64,000 nt of DNA from Prauserella salsuginis (GCF_024648885.1 NZ_JANBBF010000013.1:62001-126000); one strand, 5' to 3'; counted from the first letter of the stretch, positions 41,827 to 51,320 are shown. Notes: generated by a model not told the origin, from the sequence alone. Numbers and translations: made by a program.

Positions 41827-42060
41827 TCAGCTCAAGGCCGCGCGGAGCCGGCCCTCCTCGACCTGCCAATACCCGTGTTCATCGCCGTCGACCAGCAGCA
41901 CGGGGACACGATCGCCGTACTCGGCCTGGTGCTCGGGGTCGGCGTCGACGTCGACGGCCGACCACGTCGCGCCGAGCTCCCCGCAGATCCGGGCGACGTC
42001 GGCCTCGGCGATCTCGCACGCGTGGCATCCTGCGCGCGTCATGACGGTGACGTGATGCAT
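41827..42060 (-). CDS. Glutaredoxin-like thiol-disulfide protein (Rv0508-like)
   Basis: 77 residues, MHHVTVMTRAGCHACEIAEADV. The CHAC motif is a CxxC redox site at the start of helix 1, and VPVLLVDGDEHGYWQVEEGRL supplies the cis-proline and C-terminal part of a small thioredoxin fold. This is the DUF836/glutaredoxin-2-like group; likely electron donor mycothiol or thioredoxin reductase. ATG at 42060 overlaps a TGCATGCA palindrome. It is the counterpart of Rv0508, upstream of hemA in mycobacteria. Confidence 0.87.
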   Translation of the reverse strand: MHHVTVMTRAGCHACEIAEADVARICGELGATWSAVDVDADPEHQAEYGDRVPVLLVDGDEHGYWQVEEGRLRAALS

Positions 42061-42180
42061 GCACCCATCATCGCTTCCGTTCGCCGTCCACCATCGCCCA
42101 GCCCGCATCGCCCAGCCCGGTGAACGCCAACCCACCGGCCACGACCTCGCGATGCGGGACGATCTGGCATTCTTCCGCGT

Positions 42181-42879
42181 GTGACCAGCGACTACGCCGC
42201 CGACTCCGTCACCGACGTCCGCATCCCCGCAGCGATTCCGGCCCTCGTGATCGCGGTGCCGGTCGCGGTCGGGGTGCTGCTCGGATTCGCCGGCGGGCCG
42301 CTGTTCCGCGGCCTGGCGAACGTGCTGGAAGACACGCCGATCGGGGCTCCGGGATGGCTGCACCTGCTCGGTGACCTGCCGCAGGGCTGGTCGGTGACGG
42401 TCATGACGGGGCTCGGCGTGGCCGTCGGGGTCGTGCTGATGCTGTTCACCTTCCGTGAGGCGCTGTCCCTGCGGGTGCTCGACGACCACGTGGAGTCCCA
42501 GGTCGAGGGGCGTGAAGCATGGACCGAACGGGCCACGACGACGGCCGTATTCCGCGACCGCGCGACGCTCGTGTTCCTCCGCGGGGACGCCGCACCGGTG
42601 CGCCTGCCGGGCGCCCAGGACCTGCGGGAACGCGATCTGCGGTCCGCGTTCGAGCGGCACTCCTGGCCGTGGCGGGACGGTGATCCGCACGCGGGTGAGT
42701 ACGAACGCTGGGTCGACGGCAGCCCCGGCTTCGCCACCCAGGAACACACCCTGCTGCGCCGCCGTCTCGAAGTGGGCAAGGACGACACGGCGCGGATCGA
42801 GGCAGACGACGCCCTGTTCGCCGCCGGGCTCGTCGCCAGGACCGACAAGAAGCAGCTCCACGTACGACGCGTGTCCTGA
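42181..42879 (+). CDS. Two-helix membrane protein of unknown function (YqeB-like)
   Basis: 232 residues from GTG at 42181. Two membrane helices (IPALVIAVPVAVGVLLGFAGG and WSVTVMTGLGVAVGVVLMLFTF) are followed by a soluble cytoplasmic domain starting REALSLRVLDDHVESQVEGREAW split by charged residues, with a PH-like strand pattern. It resembles proteins annotated YqeB, but the match is from memory of layout only. No operon partner is obvious; the arsenate reductase-like gene starts 86 bp later. Confidence 0.7.
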   Translation: MTSDYAADSVTDVRIPAAIPALVIAVPVAVGVLLGFAGGPLFRGLANVLEDTPIGAPGWLHLLGDLPQGWSVTVMTGLGVAVGVVLMLFTFREALSLRVLDDHVESQVEGREAWTERATTTAVFRDRATLVFLRGDAAPVRLPGAQDLRERDLRSAFERHSWPWRDGDPHAGEYERWVDGSPGFATQEHTLLRRRLEVGKDDTARIEADDALFAAGLVARTDKKQLHVRRVS

Positions 42880-42964
42880 TCCCGGCCGCGTCCGACGTCG
42901 CCGTCTCCCGCTGCCACTGGCTAACCTCACTGCAGCACCCGGCCTGCGACCACGAGAGGCAGCG

Positions 42965-43336
42965 ATGGAGATCTGGATCAACCCCGCCTGTTCGAAGTGC
43001 AGGACTGCCCTCGGCGTGCTGGACGCCGAAGGCGCCGAGTACACCGTGCGCAAGTACCTCGAGGACGTGCCCACGGCCGACGAGATCCGCGATGTCCTCG
43101 ACCGGCTCGGCCTCGAACCGTGGGACATCACCCGTACGCAGGAGCAGATCGCGAAGGACCTGGTCCTCAAGGACCGCACCGAGTGGCCGCGGGACGACTC
43201 CGGGCGGGAGAAGTGGATCGCCGCGCTGGCCGAGTATCCGAAGTTGATCCAGCGGCCGATCATCACCGCCGACGACGGCACCGCCGTGGTCGCCCGCACC
43301 GACGACGCCGTCCGCGACGCCCTCGCCCGCGACTGA
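42965..43336 (+). CDS. ArsC/Spx-family protein (arsenate reductase-like)
   Basis: 123 residues. EIWINPACSKCRTALGVLDA holds the catalytic-type cysteine with a CSKC pair, and KLIQRPIITADDGTAVVAR contains the conserved RP-I segment of the ArsC fold. In true glutaredoxin-linked arsenate reductases there is one catalytic cysteine; the CxxC pair here is as in Spx and YffB-like members, so redox sensing or arsenate reduction are both open. No ars genes are nearby. Confidence 0.83.
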   Translation: MEIWINPACSKCRTALGVLDAEGAEYTVRKYLEDVPTADEIRDVLDRLGLEPWDITRTQEQIAKDLVLKDRTEWPRDDSGREKWIAALAEYPKLIQRPIITADDGTAVVARTDDAVRDALARD

Positions 43337-43379
43337 GGCTGAGGCTGAGGCTCAGCGCAGGACATACGCGGCGGCGGGC

Positions 43380-43560
43380 TCGGACACGGACGCTGAGCGC
43401 AGCACATGCGCCTGCCTGCGGCCCCCGCAACACGGGGCCCATGGATGCAGTCGCGCGTCAGTGGGTGGATGAGGGGCGGCGGTCGGGTGACGGGCGGGCG
43501 CAACACGGGCCCCGGGGAACGCAACACGGCCCCCGGAACCCGCAACACGGGCGGTAGCGG
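43380..43560 (+). repeat. Composite repeat: type-B unit, head module, 21-bp tail
   Basis: One of the clearest complete copies. GCAACACGGGGCCCATGGAT is followed by the head (GTCGCGCGTCAGTGGGTGGA then GAGGGGCGGCGGTCGGGTGA and CGGGCGGGC) and then GCAACACGGGCCCCGGGGAA, GCAACACGGCCCCCGGAACC and GCAACACGGGCGG. It fills most of the 302-bp gap before the molybdopterin oxidoreductase; the last 80 bp hold the direct repeat and promoter. Confidence 0.9.
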
Positions 43561-43576
43561 TTCGCGGCAGGTGAGT

Positions 43577-43594
43577 GTAAGGGAGTCGTAAGGG
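43577..43594 (+). promoter_or_regulatory. 11-bp direct repeat GTAAGGG, candidate response-regulator site
   Basis: GTAAGGGAGTC and GTAAGGGTCTG are tandem copies with an 11-bp period, the spacing of OmpR-family response-regulator half-sites. It is 45 bp upstream of the oxidoreductase ATG. No known regulator is assigned; RegX3 boxes in relatives have a different half-site. Confidence 0.4.
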
Positions 43595-43638
43595 TCTGAC
43601 CTGGTCACACGCGCCGGTTTCGGCGTCACGATGAAGGC

Positions 43639-45384
43639 ATGGCCACGACTGACGATCCGTCGCAGGAATCCGCGCAGCCGGCAACGACGGCACCCCGGCG
43701 CGTGCCGCGAGCGCGGCTCGTGATCGCGGCGGTCGTGGCGCTGGCTGCGGCGCTGGCGACCGGTCACTTGGTGGCGGCGTTCGTCGGGCCCCAGGCGTCG
43801 CCGCTGTTGGCGGTCGGCAACACGGCGATCGACCTGACCCCGTCGTGGCTGAAGGACTTCGCGATCGCCACCTTCGGCACGGCCGACAAGCTCGCACTCC
43901 TGGTGGGCATGGGCGGGGTGCTGCTCGGACTGGCCGTCGCGGCGGCGCTGGCGTCACGACGCGGCCCCGCGCCCGGCACGGTGCTGATCGTCGCCGTCGG
44001 CGTCCTGGGGCTGGTCGCCGTGGTGACGCGCCCGGACGTCGGCAGGCTCGCCGCGCTCGCCCCGCTCGCGAGTCTCGCCGCAGGGGTGGCGACGTGGCTG
44101 CTGCTCCACCGTCGTGCCGCGCCCCCGGCCCCCACCACCGCGGCGACGACCGTCACCCCTCACGACACGGCCGACCCCGACACGGCCGACCCCGACGCAG
44201 CCGACCCCGACGCAGCCGACCCTGACGCCGGGCGGGCCGACGACGCGGCTGACGCCGAAACCGGGCAGGCCGACGACGCGCCGCCGCACGGTCCCCGCGC
44301 CTCGGAGGCCCTACCCGGGAGGCGGCGGTTCCTCGTCGCGGCCGGTGGCGCGGCCGCAGTCGCGGGAGTGGCCGGGCTGACGGGCGGATTCGTGGGCGGG
44401 GCCCGTGATGCGACGTCGTCCCGCGCGTCGGCGCCGCCGTTGCGCGGGACCCGGCGGCTGTCCGCACCGCCGCACGACGCGGACTTCGCCAAGCTGGGCA
44501 CGCCGACGTTCCTCACTCCGAACGACGCCTTCTACCGCATCGACACCGCGCTGTCCGTGCCGCAGGTCCCCGCCGACGACTGGCGGCTGCGCATCCACGG
44601 CATGGTCGATCGTGAACTCGAACTCACCTACGACGACGTGCGCCGCCGCGGTCTGATCGAACGCCGGATCACGCTGTGCTGTGTGTCCAACCAGGTCGGC
44701 GGGGAGCTGATCTCCACGGCGACGTTCACCGGAGTCGACCTGGGTGAACTGCTCCGCGACGCCGGCGTGCGCGACGGCGCGCAGCAGCTGCTTTCGTCGA
44801 GTTCCGACGGCTGGACCTGCGGCACTCCCATCGACGTGCTGCTCGAGCGCGACCGCGGCGCCATGCTCGCGCTCGGCATGAACGGCGAGCCGCTGCCGCT
44901 CGAGCATGGGTTTCCTGCGCGGCTCGTGGTGCCCGGTCTGTACGGATACGTGTCGGCGACGAAGTGGGTGACCGACCTCGAGGTGACGACGTGGAACGAG
45001 CGCCGCGCGTACTGGCTCGACCGCGGGTGGGCGCGCGAGGCGCCGGTGAAGACGCAGTCGCGCATCGACCGGCCGTCGTCGGGCGCCACGATGCCCACGG
45101 GGCGCGTGATCGCCGCGGGGATCGCTTGGGCGCAGCACACGGGGATCGCCAAGGTCGAGGTGCGGCTCGACGGCGGCCGCTGGCAGGAGGCGACCCTCTC
45201 GGCCGATGTCTCCGACGACACGTGGCGGATGTGGCACATCGCGCTCGACGTCGACCGGCCCGGGAACCATCGGCTCGCCTGCCGTGCGACCGACAAGTCC
45301 GGTTACACACAGACCTCCGAGCGCATGGGCGTGCTGCCCGACGGTGCGACCGGCCACCACACGATCACGTTCACCGCGGAGTAG
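43639..45384 (+). CDS. Membrane molybdopterin-dependent oxidoreductase (sulfite oxidase-like)
   Basis: 581 residues. Residues 1-165 contain four membrane helices; 170-205 is a tail with a 15-bp DNA repeat encoding ADPDT/ADPDA; another hydrophobic segment after GRRRFLVAAGGAAAVAGVAG resembles a twin-arginine anchor. The catalytic domain follows (APPHDADFAKLGTPTFLTPNDAFYRIDTA cut at strands) with the Mo-ligand cysteine in ITLCCVSNQVGGE and the dimer domain ending in SGYTQTSERMGVLPDG. Similar to Rv0218 and YedY-type proteins; physiological substrate unknown, active site outside the membrane. Start ATG at 43639 lacks a clear ribosome site. Confidence 0.88.
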   Translation: MATTDDPSQESAQPATTAPRRVPRARLVIAAVVALAAALATGHLVAAFVGPQASPLLAVGNTAIDLTPSWLKDFAIATFGTADKLALLVGMGGVLLGLAVAAALASRRGPAPGTVLIVAVGVLGLVAVVTRPDVGRLAALAPLASLAAGVATWLLLHRRAAPPAPTTAATTVTPHDTADPDTADPDAADPDAADPDAGRADDAADAETGQADDAPPHGPRASEALPGRRRFLVAAGGAAAVAGVAGLTGGFVGGARDATSSRASAPPLRGTRRLSAPPHDADFAKLGTPTFLTPNDAFYRIDTALSVPQVPADDWRLRIHGMVDRELELTYDDVRRRGLIERRITLCCVSNQVGGELISTATFTGVDLGELLRDAGVRDGAQQLLSSSSDGWTCGTPIDVLLERDRGAMLALGMNGEPLPLEHGFPARLVVPGLYGYVSATKWVTDLEVTTWNERRAYWLDRGWAREAPVKTQSRIDRPSSGATMPTGRVIAAGIAWAQHTGIAKVEVRLDGGRWQEATLSADVSDDTWRMWHIALDVDRPGNHRLACRATDKSGYTQTSERMGVLPDGATGHHTITFTAE

Positions 45385-45429
45385 TCCGCGGGCTCACAGG
45401 AGGGCGACGGGCGGGATCAGCGCGGAGAC

Positions 45430-45640
45430 GCACGAGTGCAGGACACGCGGTGCTGAGTGCAGAACACGCGGTGCTGAGTGCAGGACACGCGGTGCCGAGT
45501 GCAGGACACGCGCGACACGGCCCCTGGAAGCCGCAACACGAGCCCTGGAATCCGCGACACGGCCCCTGGAATCCGCAACACGCGTGCATGGGTCGTGTCG
45601 AAGGGTGGGGGCGGTCGGCGGCCGCCTCCGGAAATGACAA
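45430..45640 (+). repeat. Mixed array of both 21-bp unit types plus head module
   Basis: Four units of GAGTGCAGGACACGCGGTGC type pass directly into three to four of the CGCAACACGAGCCCTGGAAT type, then into a diverged head (GTGCATGGGTCGTGTCGAAG, GGTGGGGGCGGTCGGCGG). The switch inside one array shows that the two unit types belong to one family. Lies in the 438-bp gap before rex. Confidence 0.88.
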
Positions 45641-45693
45641 CGCGTCAGGAAAACGGGGGCTGTGGCGCAGGTCAACGCCCTTACCTGCTGTTT

Positions 45694-45709
45694 TGTGCAC
45701 GCGTTCACA
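45694..45709 (+). promoter_or_regulatory. Rex operator in the rex promoter
   Basis: TGTGCACGCGTTCACA matches the streptomycete Rex operator TGTGAACNNNTTCACA at 12 of 13 fixed positions and is flanked by T and A that extend the symmetry. TACCGT at 45717-45722 is a -10 candidate with TTGTGC (45693) at -35 spacing, so the operator covers the promoter. Points to redox (NADH/NAD) autoregulation of rex and the hem genes behind it. Confidence 0.85.
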
Positions 45710-45822
45710 AATGAACTACCGTGTTCTCCACGCCGGTGACGCGCCGTGCATCGAACACGGTCGCCGCCTGCTGGTCAAGGGATTCGTCTCGAAAAAATCC
45801 GAGGGACGGGAGTCGGAGCGTG

Positions 45823-47301
45823 ATGGCACAGCGGAGCCGGCGGAACATCGCCTCCTCCGTCCGCGGCCTGGCCCGGTCGCGCCGCGCGAACAAATCCGGT
45901 TCGAAATCCGACGCATCCCCCGAGGCCACGCCCGCCGATGTCGACCCATCCGGCACACCGGCCGATACGGCGCTGCCCGATAACCCGCTGCCCGATATCG
46001 CGCAGTCCGACAACGCTCCGGCCGACACCCCGGCCGATGCCGCTCCGGCCGCGGACGCTCAGTCCGGCGGCGCGGTCGACCCCCAGGCCGAAGGCGAGCA
46101 CCAGGCCGCCGCAAACGATGTCGCCGAGCACGATGCCGCGGAGCCCGGCTCCGCGCAGGGCGGCGCGAACAAGCGCGCGAAGCCGGGCTCGGGGAGGAAG
46201 AGCCCGGCCAAGAAGGTCCTCGCCAGGAAATCGGCCGCGAACGGGAAAACGACAGCCGACGGCGAATCCGCAACCGATGCGGCGAGCACCGGCGCCAAGG
46301 CCGCCACGAACGGCAAGGCCAGGGTCCCGAAGACCACGGCAGACGGCAAGGCCCCGAACGCCAGGGCCAACGGCAGCGCCGCGACCAGCGGTAAAGCCGC
46401 AGCCAACGCCAAGGCGGCCACCAACGGCAAGGCGGCCACCAATGGCAAGGCGGCCACCAATGGCAAGGCGGCCACCAGCGGTAAAGCCGCCGCCGGCGGC
46501 AAGGCCGGAGCGAATGCCAAACCGGCGACCGGCGCCAGGGCCGCCGCGGCGTTCGACGACAACACCCCGACCACCGAGCTGCCCGCCGTCACCGACGGCG
46601 AGGCGCCGGTCAAGGCCATTCCCGAAGCCGCGGTGGGCCGCATGGCGGTGTACCTGCGCGTGCTGTCGAGCATGCAGGAGCATGGCAGCACGAGGGTCTC
46701 CAGCGAGGAGCTGTCGGCCGCCGCGGGTGTGAATTCCGCCAAACTCCGCAAGGACCTCTCCTACATCGGTTCCTACGGCACGCGGGGCGTCGGATACGAG
46801 GTCGAGGTGCTGATCGGCCAGATCGAACGCACCCTCGGGCTCAACAAGCAGCAGCGCGTCGCGGTCGCGGGAATCGGTAACCTCGGACATGCGTTGGCGA
46901 ATTACGGCGGCTTTCCCGGTCGCGGTTTCCCGGTCGAGGCGCTGTTCGACATCGACCCGGATCTGATCGGGGTGCCGGTGGGCGGACTGCCCGTCTCGCA
47001 CCTCGACGACATCCCCGAGGTGTGCGCGGAGCGGGAGATCTCCATCGGGGTCATCGCGACGCCGCCGACCGCAGCACAAACGGTGTGCGACAGGCTCGTC
47101 GCAGGCGGAGTGCAGTGCATTCTGAACTTCGCGCCGGTGGTGCTGCAGGTTCCGGAACACATCGAGGTTCGGAAGGTGGATCTTGCCGTGGAGCTGCAGA
47201 TCCTCTCCTTCCACGTGGCACGAAGGGCGGACGGACAGGTGAACGGCCAAGCGGCTGGGGCTGAAGCGACGGACGCGAGCAGTGCGGTGGTGCCGTCATG
47301 A
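45823..47301 (+). CDS. rex: Redox-sensing repressor Rex with a long disordered N-terminal extension
   Basis: 492 residues, more than twice the usual 220-250. Residues about 266-480 are a normal Rex: winged helix [52 protein letters not shown] cut at helices, the NAD motif [16 protein letters not shown] and FNITP-like [12 protein letters not shown]. The first 265 residues are added: 30-115 acidic and Pro/Ala-rich, 117-240 Lys/Ala-rich with four near-identical KAATNG units (18-bp DNA repeat), like histone H1 tails. Start ATG 45823 or GTG 45820 follows GGGAG. It is coupled to hemA by ATGA. Rex represses when NADH/NAD is low. Confidence 0.93.
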   Translation: MAQRSRRNIASSVRGLARSRRANKSGSKSDASPEATPADVDPSGTPADTALPDNPLPDIAQSDNAPADTPADAAPAADAQSGGAVDPQAEGEHQAAANDVAEHDAAEPGSAQGGANKRAKPGSGRKSPAKKVLARKSAANGKTTADGESATDAASTGAKAATNGKARVPKTTADGKAPNARANGSAATSGKAAANAKAATNGKAATNGKAATNGKAATSGKAAAGGKAGANAKPATGARAAAAFDDNTPTTELPAVTDGEAPVKAIPEAAVGRMAVYLRVLSSMQEHGSTRVSSEELSAAAGVNSAKLRKDLSYIGSYGTRGVGYEVEVLIGQIERTLGLNKQQRVAVAGIGNLGHALANYGGFPGRGFPVEALFDIDPDLIGVPVGGLPVSHLDDIPEVCAEREISIGVIATPPTAAQTVCDRLVAGGVQCILNFAPVVLQVPEHIEVRKVDLAVELQILSFHVARRADGQVNGQAAGAEATDASSAVVPS

Positions 47302-48638
47302 GCATCCTCGCGCTCGGCCTGTCCCACCGGACGGCGAACCTGACCACGCTCGAACGCGTGTCCATCCCGGCGCCCGAGGTGCCGAAGGTCCTGCACGAGC
47401 TGCAGCAGGCGGAGCACGTCTCCGAGGTCATGGCCGTCTCGACGTGCAACCGCATCGAGGTCTACGCCGTCGTCGAGACGTTCCACGGCGGCCTCGACGA
47501 CATCGCGTCGGTGCTGGCCCGTCAGGCCGGCATGGTTCCCGACGAGCTCTACGACAGCTTCTACGTCCACTACGCGGGCGCAGCCGTCGAGCACCTGTTC
47601 AACGTCACGTCCGGCCTGGACTCGATGGTCGTGGGGGAGACGCAGATCCTCGGCCAGGTGCGGGCCGCGTACGCGACCGCGAGCGAGGCGGGCACCGTCG
47701 GGCGGACGTTGCACGAGCTGGTGCAGACGACGTTGCGCGTCGGCAAGCGCGTGCACAGCGAGACGGGCCTGGACCAACTGGGCGCGTCCGTGGTGTCGGC
47801 GGCGCTGGCCGAGGCGGAGGACGCGGGCGGTGACCTCGCGGGCAAGCGGGCCCTCGTCGTGGGCGCGGGCTCGATGGGTGCGCTCGCCGCGTCCCACCTG
47901 CGCAAGGCGGGTATCGCGAGCATCGTGGTGGCCAACCGCACCCAGGCGAACGCCGAACGGCTCGCCGCGTCGGTCACCGAGCAGGGCGTGCCTGCGACGG
48001 CGGTGCCGCTCGCCGAGCTGGCAGGCGCCGTGTCCGACGCCGACGTGGCCGTCGTGTGCACCGGCGCGAAGGGCACCGTGCTGGAGACCCGGCACGTCGG
48101 GCCGCGGAGCTCCCCGTTGGTCGTGTGCGACCTGGGCCTGCCGCGTGACGTCGACGCCGAGGTTGGCGGCCTCGACGGTGTGCGCCTCGTCGACCTCGAC
48201 ACCGTGCGCCGCCGGATGCACGACTCCGGCAGCGGCACCACGGAGAAGCAGACCGCCAAGGCGTCGGGCATCGTCCTGGACGAGGTCCGCGCCTACCTGG
48301 CGGGACAGCGCAGCGCTGCCGTCACACCCACGGTGACGGCGTTGCGCAAGCGGGCGGCCGAGGTCGTCGACGCCGAACTGCTCCGGCTCGACCGGCGGCT
48401 GCCCGAGATCGACGCCGACACCCGTGAGGAGGTCGGCCGCACGGTCAAGCGCGTCGTGGACAAGCTCCTGCACGCCCCGACCGTGCGTGTGAAGCAGCTG
48501 GCCGCCGAGACCAGCGACACCGACTACGCCACGGCGCTGCGCGAGCTGTTCGAGCTCGACCCGCAGGCGCCGAAGACGGTGTCCAGCCCGTCGGCCCCCA
48601 TGACCACCACCGACCAGATCGACGGTGACACCCCGTGA
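47298..48638 (+). CDS. hemA: Glutamyl-tRNA reductase
   Basis: 446 residues. Catalytic Cys50 in [26 protein letters not shown], and the NADPH-binding [17 protein letters not shown] are present; the C-terminal helices form the dimer. It reduces glutamyl-tRNA(Glu) to glutamate-1-semialdehyde, the committed step of C5 heme synthesis. ATG overlaps the rex stop (ATGA), so repression by Rex ties heme synthesis to redox state. Coupled to hemC by GTGA. Confidence 0.97.
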   Translation: MSILALGLSHRTANLTTLERVSIPAPEVPKVLHELQQAEHVSEVMAVSTCNRIEVYAVVETFHGGLDDIASVLARQAGMVPDELYDSFYVHYAGAAVEHLFNVTSGLDSMVVGETQILGQVRAAYATASEAGTVGRTLHELVQTTLRVGKRVHSETGLDQLGASVVSAALAEAEDAGGDLAGKRALVVGAGSMGALAASHLRKAGIASIVVANRTQANAERLAASVTEQGVPATAVPLAELAGAVSDADVAVVCTGAKGTVLETRHVGPRSSPLVVCDLGLPRDVDAEVGGLDGVRLVDLDTVRRRMHDSGSGTTEKQTAKASGIVLDEVRAYLAGQRSAAVTPTVTALRKRAAEVVDAELLRLDRRLPEIDADTREEVGRTVKRVVDKLLHAPTVRVKQLAAETSDTDYATALRELFELDPQAPKTVSSPSAPMTTTDQIDGDTP

Positions 48639-49576
48639 CTGACAGCCCGATCCGCATCGGCACCCGCGGCAGCAAGCTCGCCGTGGCGCAGACGCAGACG
48701 ATCGCGAACATGCTGACCGAAGCCGGTCACGAGGTGGAGATCGTCACGGTCTCCACGCCCGGTGACCGCTCCAGCGCGCCCATCGCGGAGATCGGCGTTG
48801 GCGTTTTCACGTCGGCGCTGCGCGAGGCACTGCTGGCCGACGAGATCGACGTCGCGATCCACTCGTACAAGGACCTGCCGACGGCGCCGGAGTCCGGCCT
48901 CGTGCTGGCCGCCGTGCCGCCGCGGGAGGACCCGCGTGACGCGCTGATCGCCCGCGGCGGCCTGACGCTGGGCGAACTGCCGCCGGGTTCGGTCGTCGGC
49001 ACGGGTTCGCCGCGCCGGATCGCGCAGCTGAAGGCCCTCGGCCTCGGTTTGACCGTGGTGCCGATTCGCGGCAACATCGACACCCGCATCGGCAAGGTCA
49101 CGTCCGGGGAACTGGACGCCGTGGTGCTGGCCAGGGCGGGTCTCGCCAGGGTCGGCCGGGTCGACGAGATCACCGAGACGCTCGATCCGCTCCAGATGCT
49201 GCCCGCGCCCGCACAGGGAGCGCTGGCGGTGGAGACGCGGGTCGAGGACGTCGAGGCCGAGCGACTGCTTCGGTCCGTTGTGGACGACGAAGCGACCAGG
49301 GTCGCCGCGAAGGCGGAGCGGGCCGTGCTGGCCACGCTCGAAGCCGGTTGCAGCGCACCCGTGGGAGCGCTCGCCGATGTCGTGGAGGACCTCGACAGCG
49401 AGGGACAGGTCGTCGACCGTCTCTCGCTGCGCGGGATCGCCGCCACCGGGGTCGACGGTGACTCCGTGAACATCCTGAAGGCCTCGGCGATCGCCGAGAC
49501 GAAGGACGCCGACGAACTGGGCCGCGCGGTCGCCGCCGAGCTGCTCGACCTGGGCGCAGGCGCGCTCTCGTCCTGA
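48635..49576 (+). CDS. hemC: Porphobilinogen deaminase (hydroxymethylbilane synthase)
   Basis: 313 residues from GTG at 48635. [15 protein letters not shown] opens domain 1, HSYKDLPT holds the catalytic aspartate, [11 protein letters not shown] binds substrate acetates, and Cys239 in [11 protein letters not shown] attaches the dipyrromethane cofactor. It polymerises four porphobilinogens to hydroxymethylbilane. Overlaps hemA by four bases. Confidence 0.97.
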   Translation: MTDSPIRIGTRGSKLAVAQTQTIANMLTEAGHEVEIVTVSTPGDRSSAPIAEIGVGVFTSALREALLADEIDVAIHSYKDLPTAPESGLVLAAVPPREDPRDALIARGGLTLGELPPGSVVGTGSPRRIAQLKALGLGLTVVPIRGNIDTRIGKVTSGELDAVVLARAGLARVGRVDEITETLDPLQMLPAPAQGALAVETRVEDVEAERLLRSVVDDEATRVAAKAERAVLATLEAGCSAPVGALADVVEDLDSEGQVVDRLSLRGIAATGVDGDSVNILKASAIAETKDADELGRAVAAELLDLGAGALSS

Positions 49577-49632
49577 GTCGGCGCGTTCGCTTCCGCCGCG
49601 GCGGGAACCCGGTGGGCGTCGGGTGCGTGGCC

Positions 49633-49655
49633 GGCGCCTGCGCTGTGCAGGCGCC
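49633..49655 (+). terminator. 9-bp hairpin between hemC and hemD
   Basis: GGCGCCTGC (49633-49641) pairs with GCAGGCGCC (49647-49655), loop GCTGT, in the 211-bp space after hemC. It may attenuate read-through, since hemD continues on the same strand. Confidence 0.6.
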
Positions 49656-49787
49656 GCAGCCGGAGCACGCAGGCAACACGTAACGGACGTGACATTCGCG
49701 TCGGGAACGTCAGAGAACCGCAGAAGGACAAGTACGAGTTCGGCCGCCGGCCTCGGTGCGGCCGCTGCATGAGGAGAGACGAAGCAC

Positions 49788-51320
49788 ATGACCCCCCCAA
49801 GCAAGACCACGGGGCGCGTCGCCTTCGTGGGCTCGGGCCCCGGTGACGCGGGACTGCTCACGGTCCGCGCCCAGGAGCTGCTGGCCAAGGCCGACGTCGT
49901 CGTCACCGACCCGGACGTGCCGGCGGGCGCGCTCGCCTACGCCCGCGAGGAGGCCGAGGCGCGTCCCGCCGTCGGCGAGCCGGGGGACGTCGCCAAGGAC
50001 CTGGCCACCGAGGCCGAGTCGGGCCGCGTCGTGCTGCGTCTCGTCGCGGGTGACCCGCTGACGCAGCCCGCGGTCGTGGCCGAGGTGCAGGCCGTGTCGA
50101 AGACCGAGGTCGTGTTCGACATCGTGCCGGGTGTCGCGCCGAGCACCGCGGTCCCGGCGTACGCGGGCCTGCCGCTCGGCGGCACGCACACCGAGGTCGA
50201 CCTCACCCGCGACGTCGACTGGAAGGGCGTCGCGCAGGCGCAGGGCCCGATCGTGCTGCACGGCACGTCGAGCCACCTCGCCGAGGCCGCCTCGCAGCTC
50301 GTCGACAACGGTGTGCCCGCCGACACGCCCGTGGCCGTCACGTCGAACGGCACCATCAACACGCAGCGGACGACCGAGACGACCCTCGCCTCGCTCGGCG
50401 CCGACGCAGGTGAGCTGGCGGGTTCGCTGATCGTCACCGTCGGATCGATCGTGGCGGACCGCAAGCAGCTGTCGTGGTGGGAGTCCCGCGCCCTGTACGG
50501 CTGGAAGGTCCTCGTGCCGCGCACGAAGGACCAGGCCGGCGACATGGCCGAGCGGCTCCGCAGCCACGGCGCCACCTCGCACGAGGTGCCGACGATCTCC
50601 GTCGAGCCGCCCCGCAGCCCCGCGCAGATGGAGCGTGCGGTGAAGGGCCTGGTCGACGGGCGGTTCCAGTGGATCGTGTTCACCTCGGCCAACGCGGTGA
50701 AGGCTGTGCTGGAGAAGTTCACCGAGTTCGGCCTCGACGCCCGCGCGTTCGCCGGCGTGAAGATCGCCTGCGTCGGCGAGGCGACGGCCGAGAAGGTGCG
50801 CTCGTTCGGCATCCAGCCGGAGCTCGTGCCCGAGGGCGAGCAGTCGAGCGAAGGCCTGCTCAAGGAGTTCCCGCCCTACGACGACGTGCTCGACCCGGTG
50901 AACCGCGTGCTGCTGCCGCGCGCCGACATCGCCACCGAGACGCTGTCGGCCGGGCTGACCGACGCGGGCTGGGAGGTCGACGACGTGACGGCCTACCGCA
51001 CCGTGCGTGCCGCGCCGCCGCCCGCCGAGACCCGCGAGATGATCAAGACGGGCGGGTTCGACGCCGTGTGCTTCACCTCGTCGTCCACCGTGCGGAACCT
51101 GGTCGGCATCGCGGGCAAGCCGCACGCCCGCACGCTCGTGGCGTGCATCGGCCCCAAGACGGCCGAGACGGCGACGGAGTTCGGGTTGCGCGTCGACGTG
51201 CAGCCGGAGACGCCGAACGCCGTGGTGCTCGTCGACGCCCTCGCCGCCCACGCGGCGAAGCTGCGCGCCGAGGGCGCCCTGCCGCCGCCGAAGAAGGCCA
51301 AGCGCACGCGCCGCTCCTGA
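49788..51320 (+). CDS. hemD: Uroporphyrinogen-III synthase fused to a SUMT-like methyltransferase domain
   Basis: 510 residues. Residues 1-240 resemble CobA/SUMT (GRVAFVGSGPGDAGLLTVRA start, IVPGVAPSTAVPAYAGLPL), 250-500 are HemD (GWKVLVPRTKDQAGDMAERL, WIVFTSANAVKAVLEKF, VCFTSSSTVRNLVGIAG). HemD closes hydroxymethylbilane to uroporphyrinogen III; SUMT would methylate it towards siroheme and B12. In the SUMT half the usual GGDPF loop reads VAGDPLTQ, and the arginine-rich loop after it is missing, so methyltransferase activity is doubtful. ATG 49788 has GGAGAG upstream. Confidence 0.93.
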   Translation: MTPPSKTTGRVAFVGSGPGDAGLLTVRAQELLAKADVVVTDPDVPAGALAYAREEAEARPAVGEPGDVAKDLATEAESGRVVLRLVAGDPLTQPAVVAEVQAVSKTEVVFDIVPGVAPSTAVPAYAGLPLGGTHTEVDLTRDVDWKGVAQAQGPIVLHGTSSHLAEAASQLVDNGVPADTPVAVTSNGTINTQRTTETTLASLGADAGELAGSLIVTVGSIVADRKQLSWWESRALYGWKVLVPRTKDQAGDMAERLRSHGATSHEVPTISVEPPRSPAQMERAVKGLVDGRFQWIVFTSANAVKAVLEKFTEFGLDARAFAGVKIACVGEATAEKVRSFGIQPELVPEGEQSSEGLLKEFPPYDDVLDPVNRVLLPRADIATETLSAGLTDAGWEVDDVTAYRTVRAAPPPAETREMIKTGGFDAVCFTSSSTVRNLVGIAGKPHARTLVACIGPKTAETATEFGLRVDVQPETPNAVVLVDALAAHAAKLRAEGALPPPKKAKRTRRS

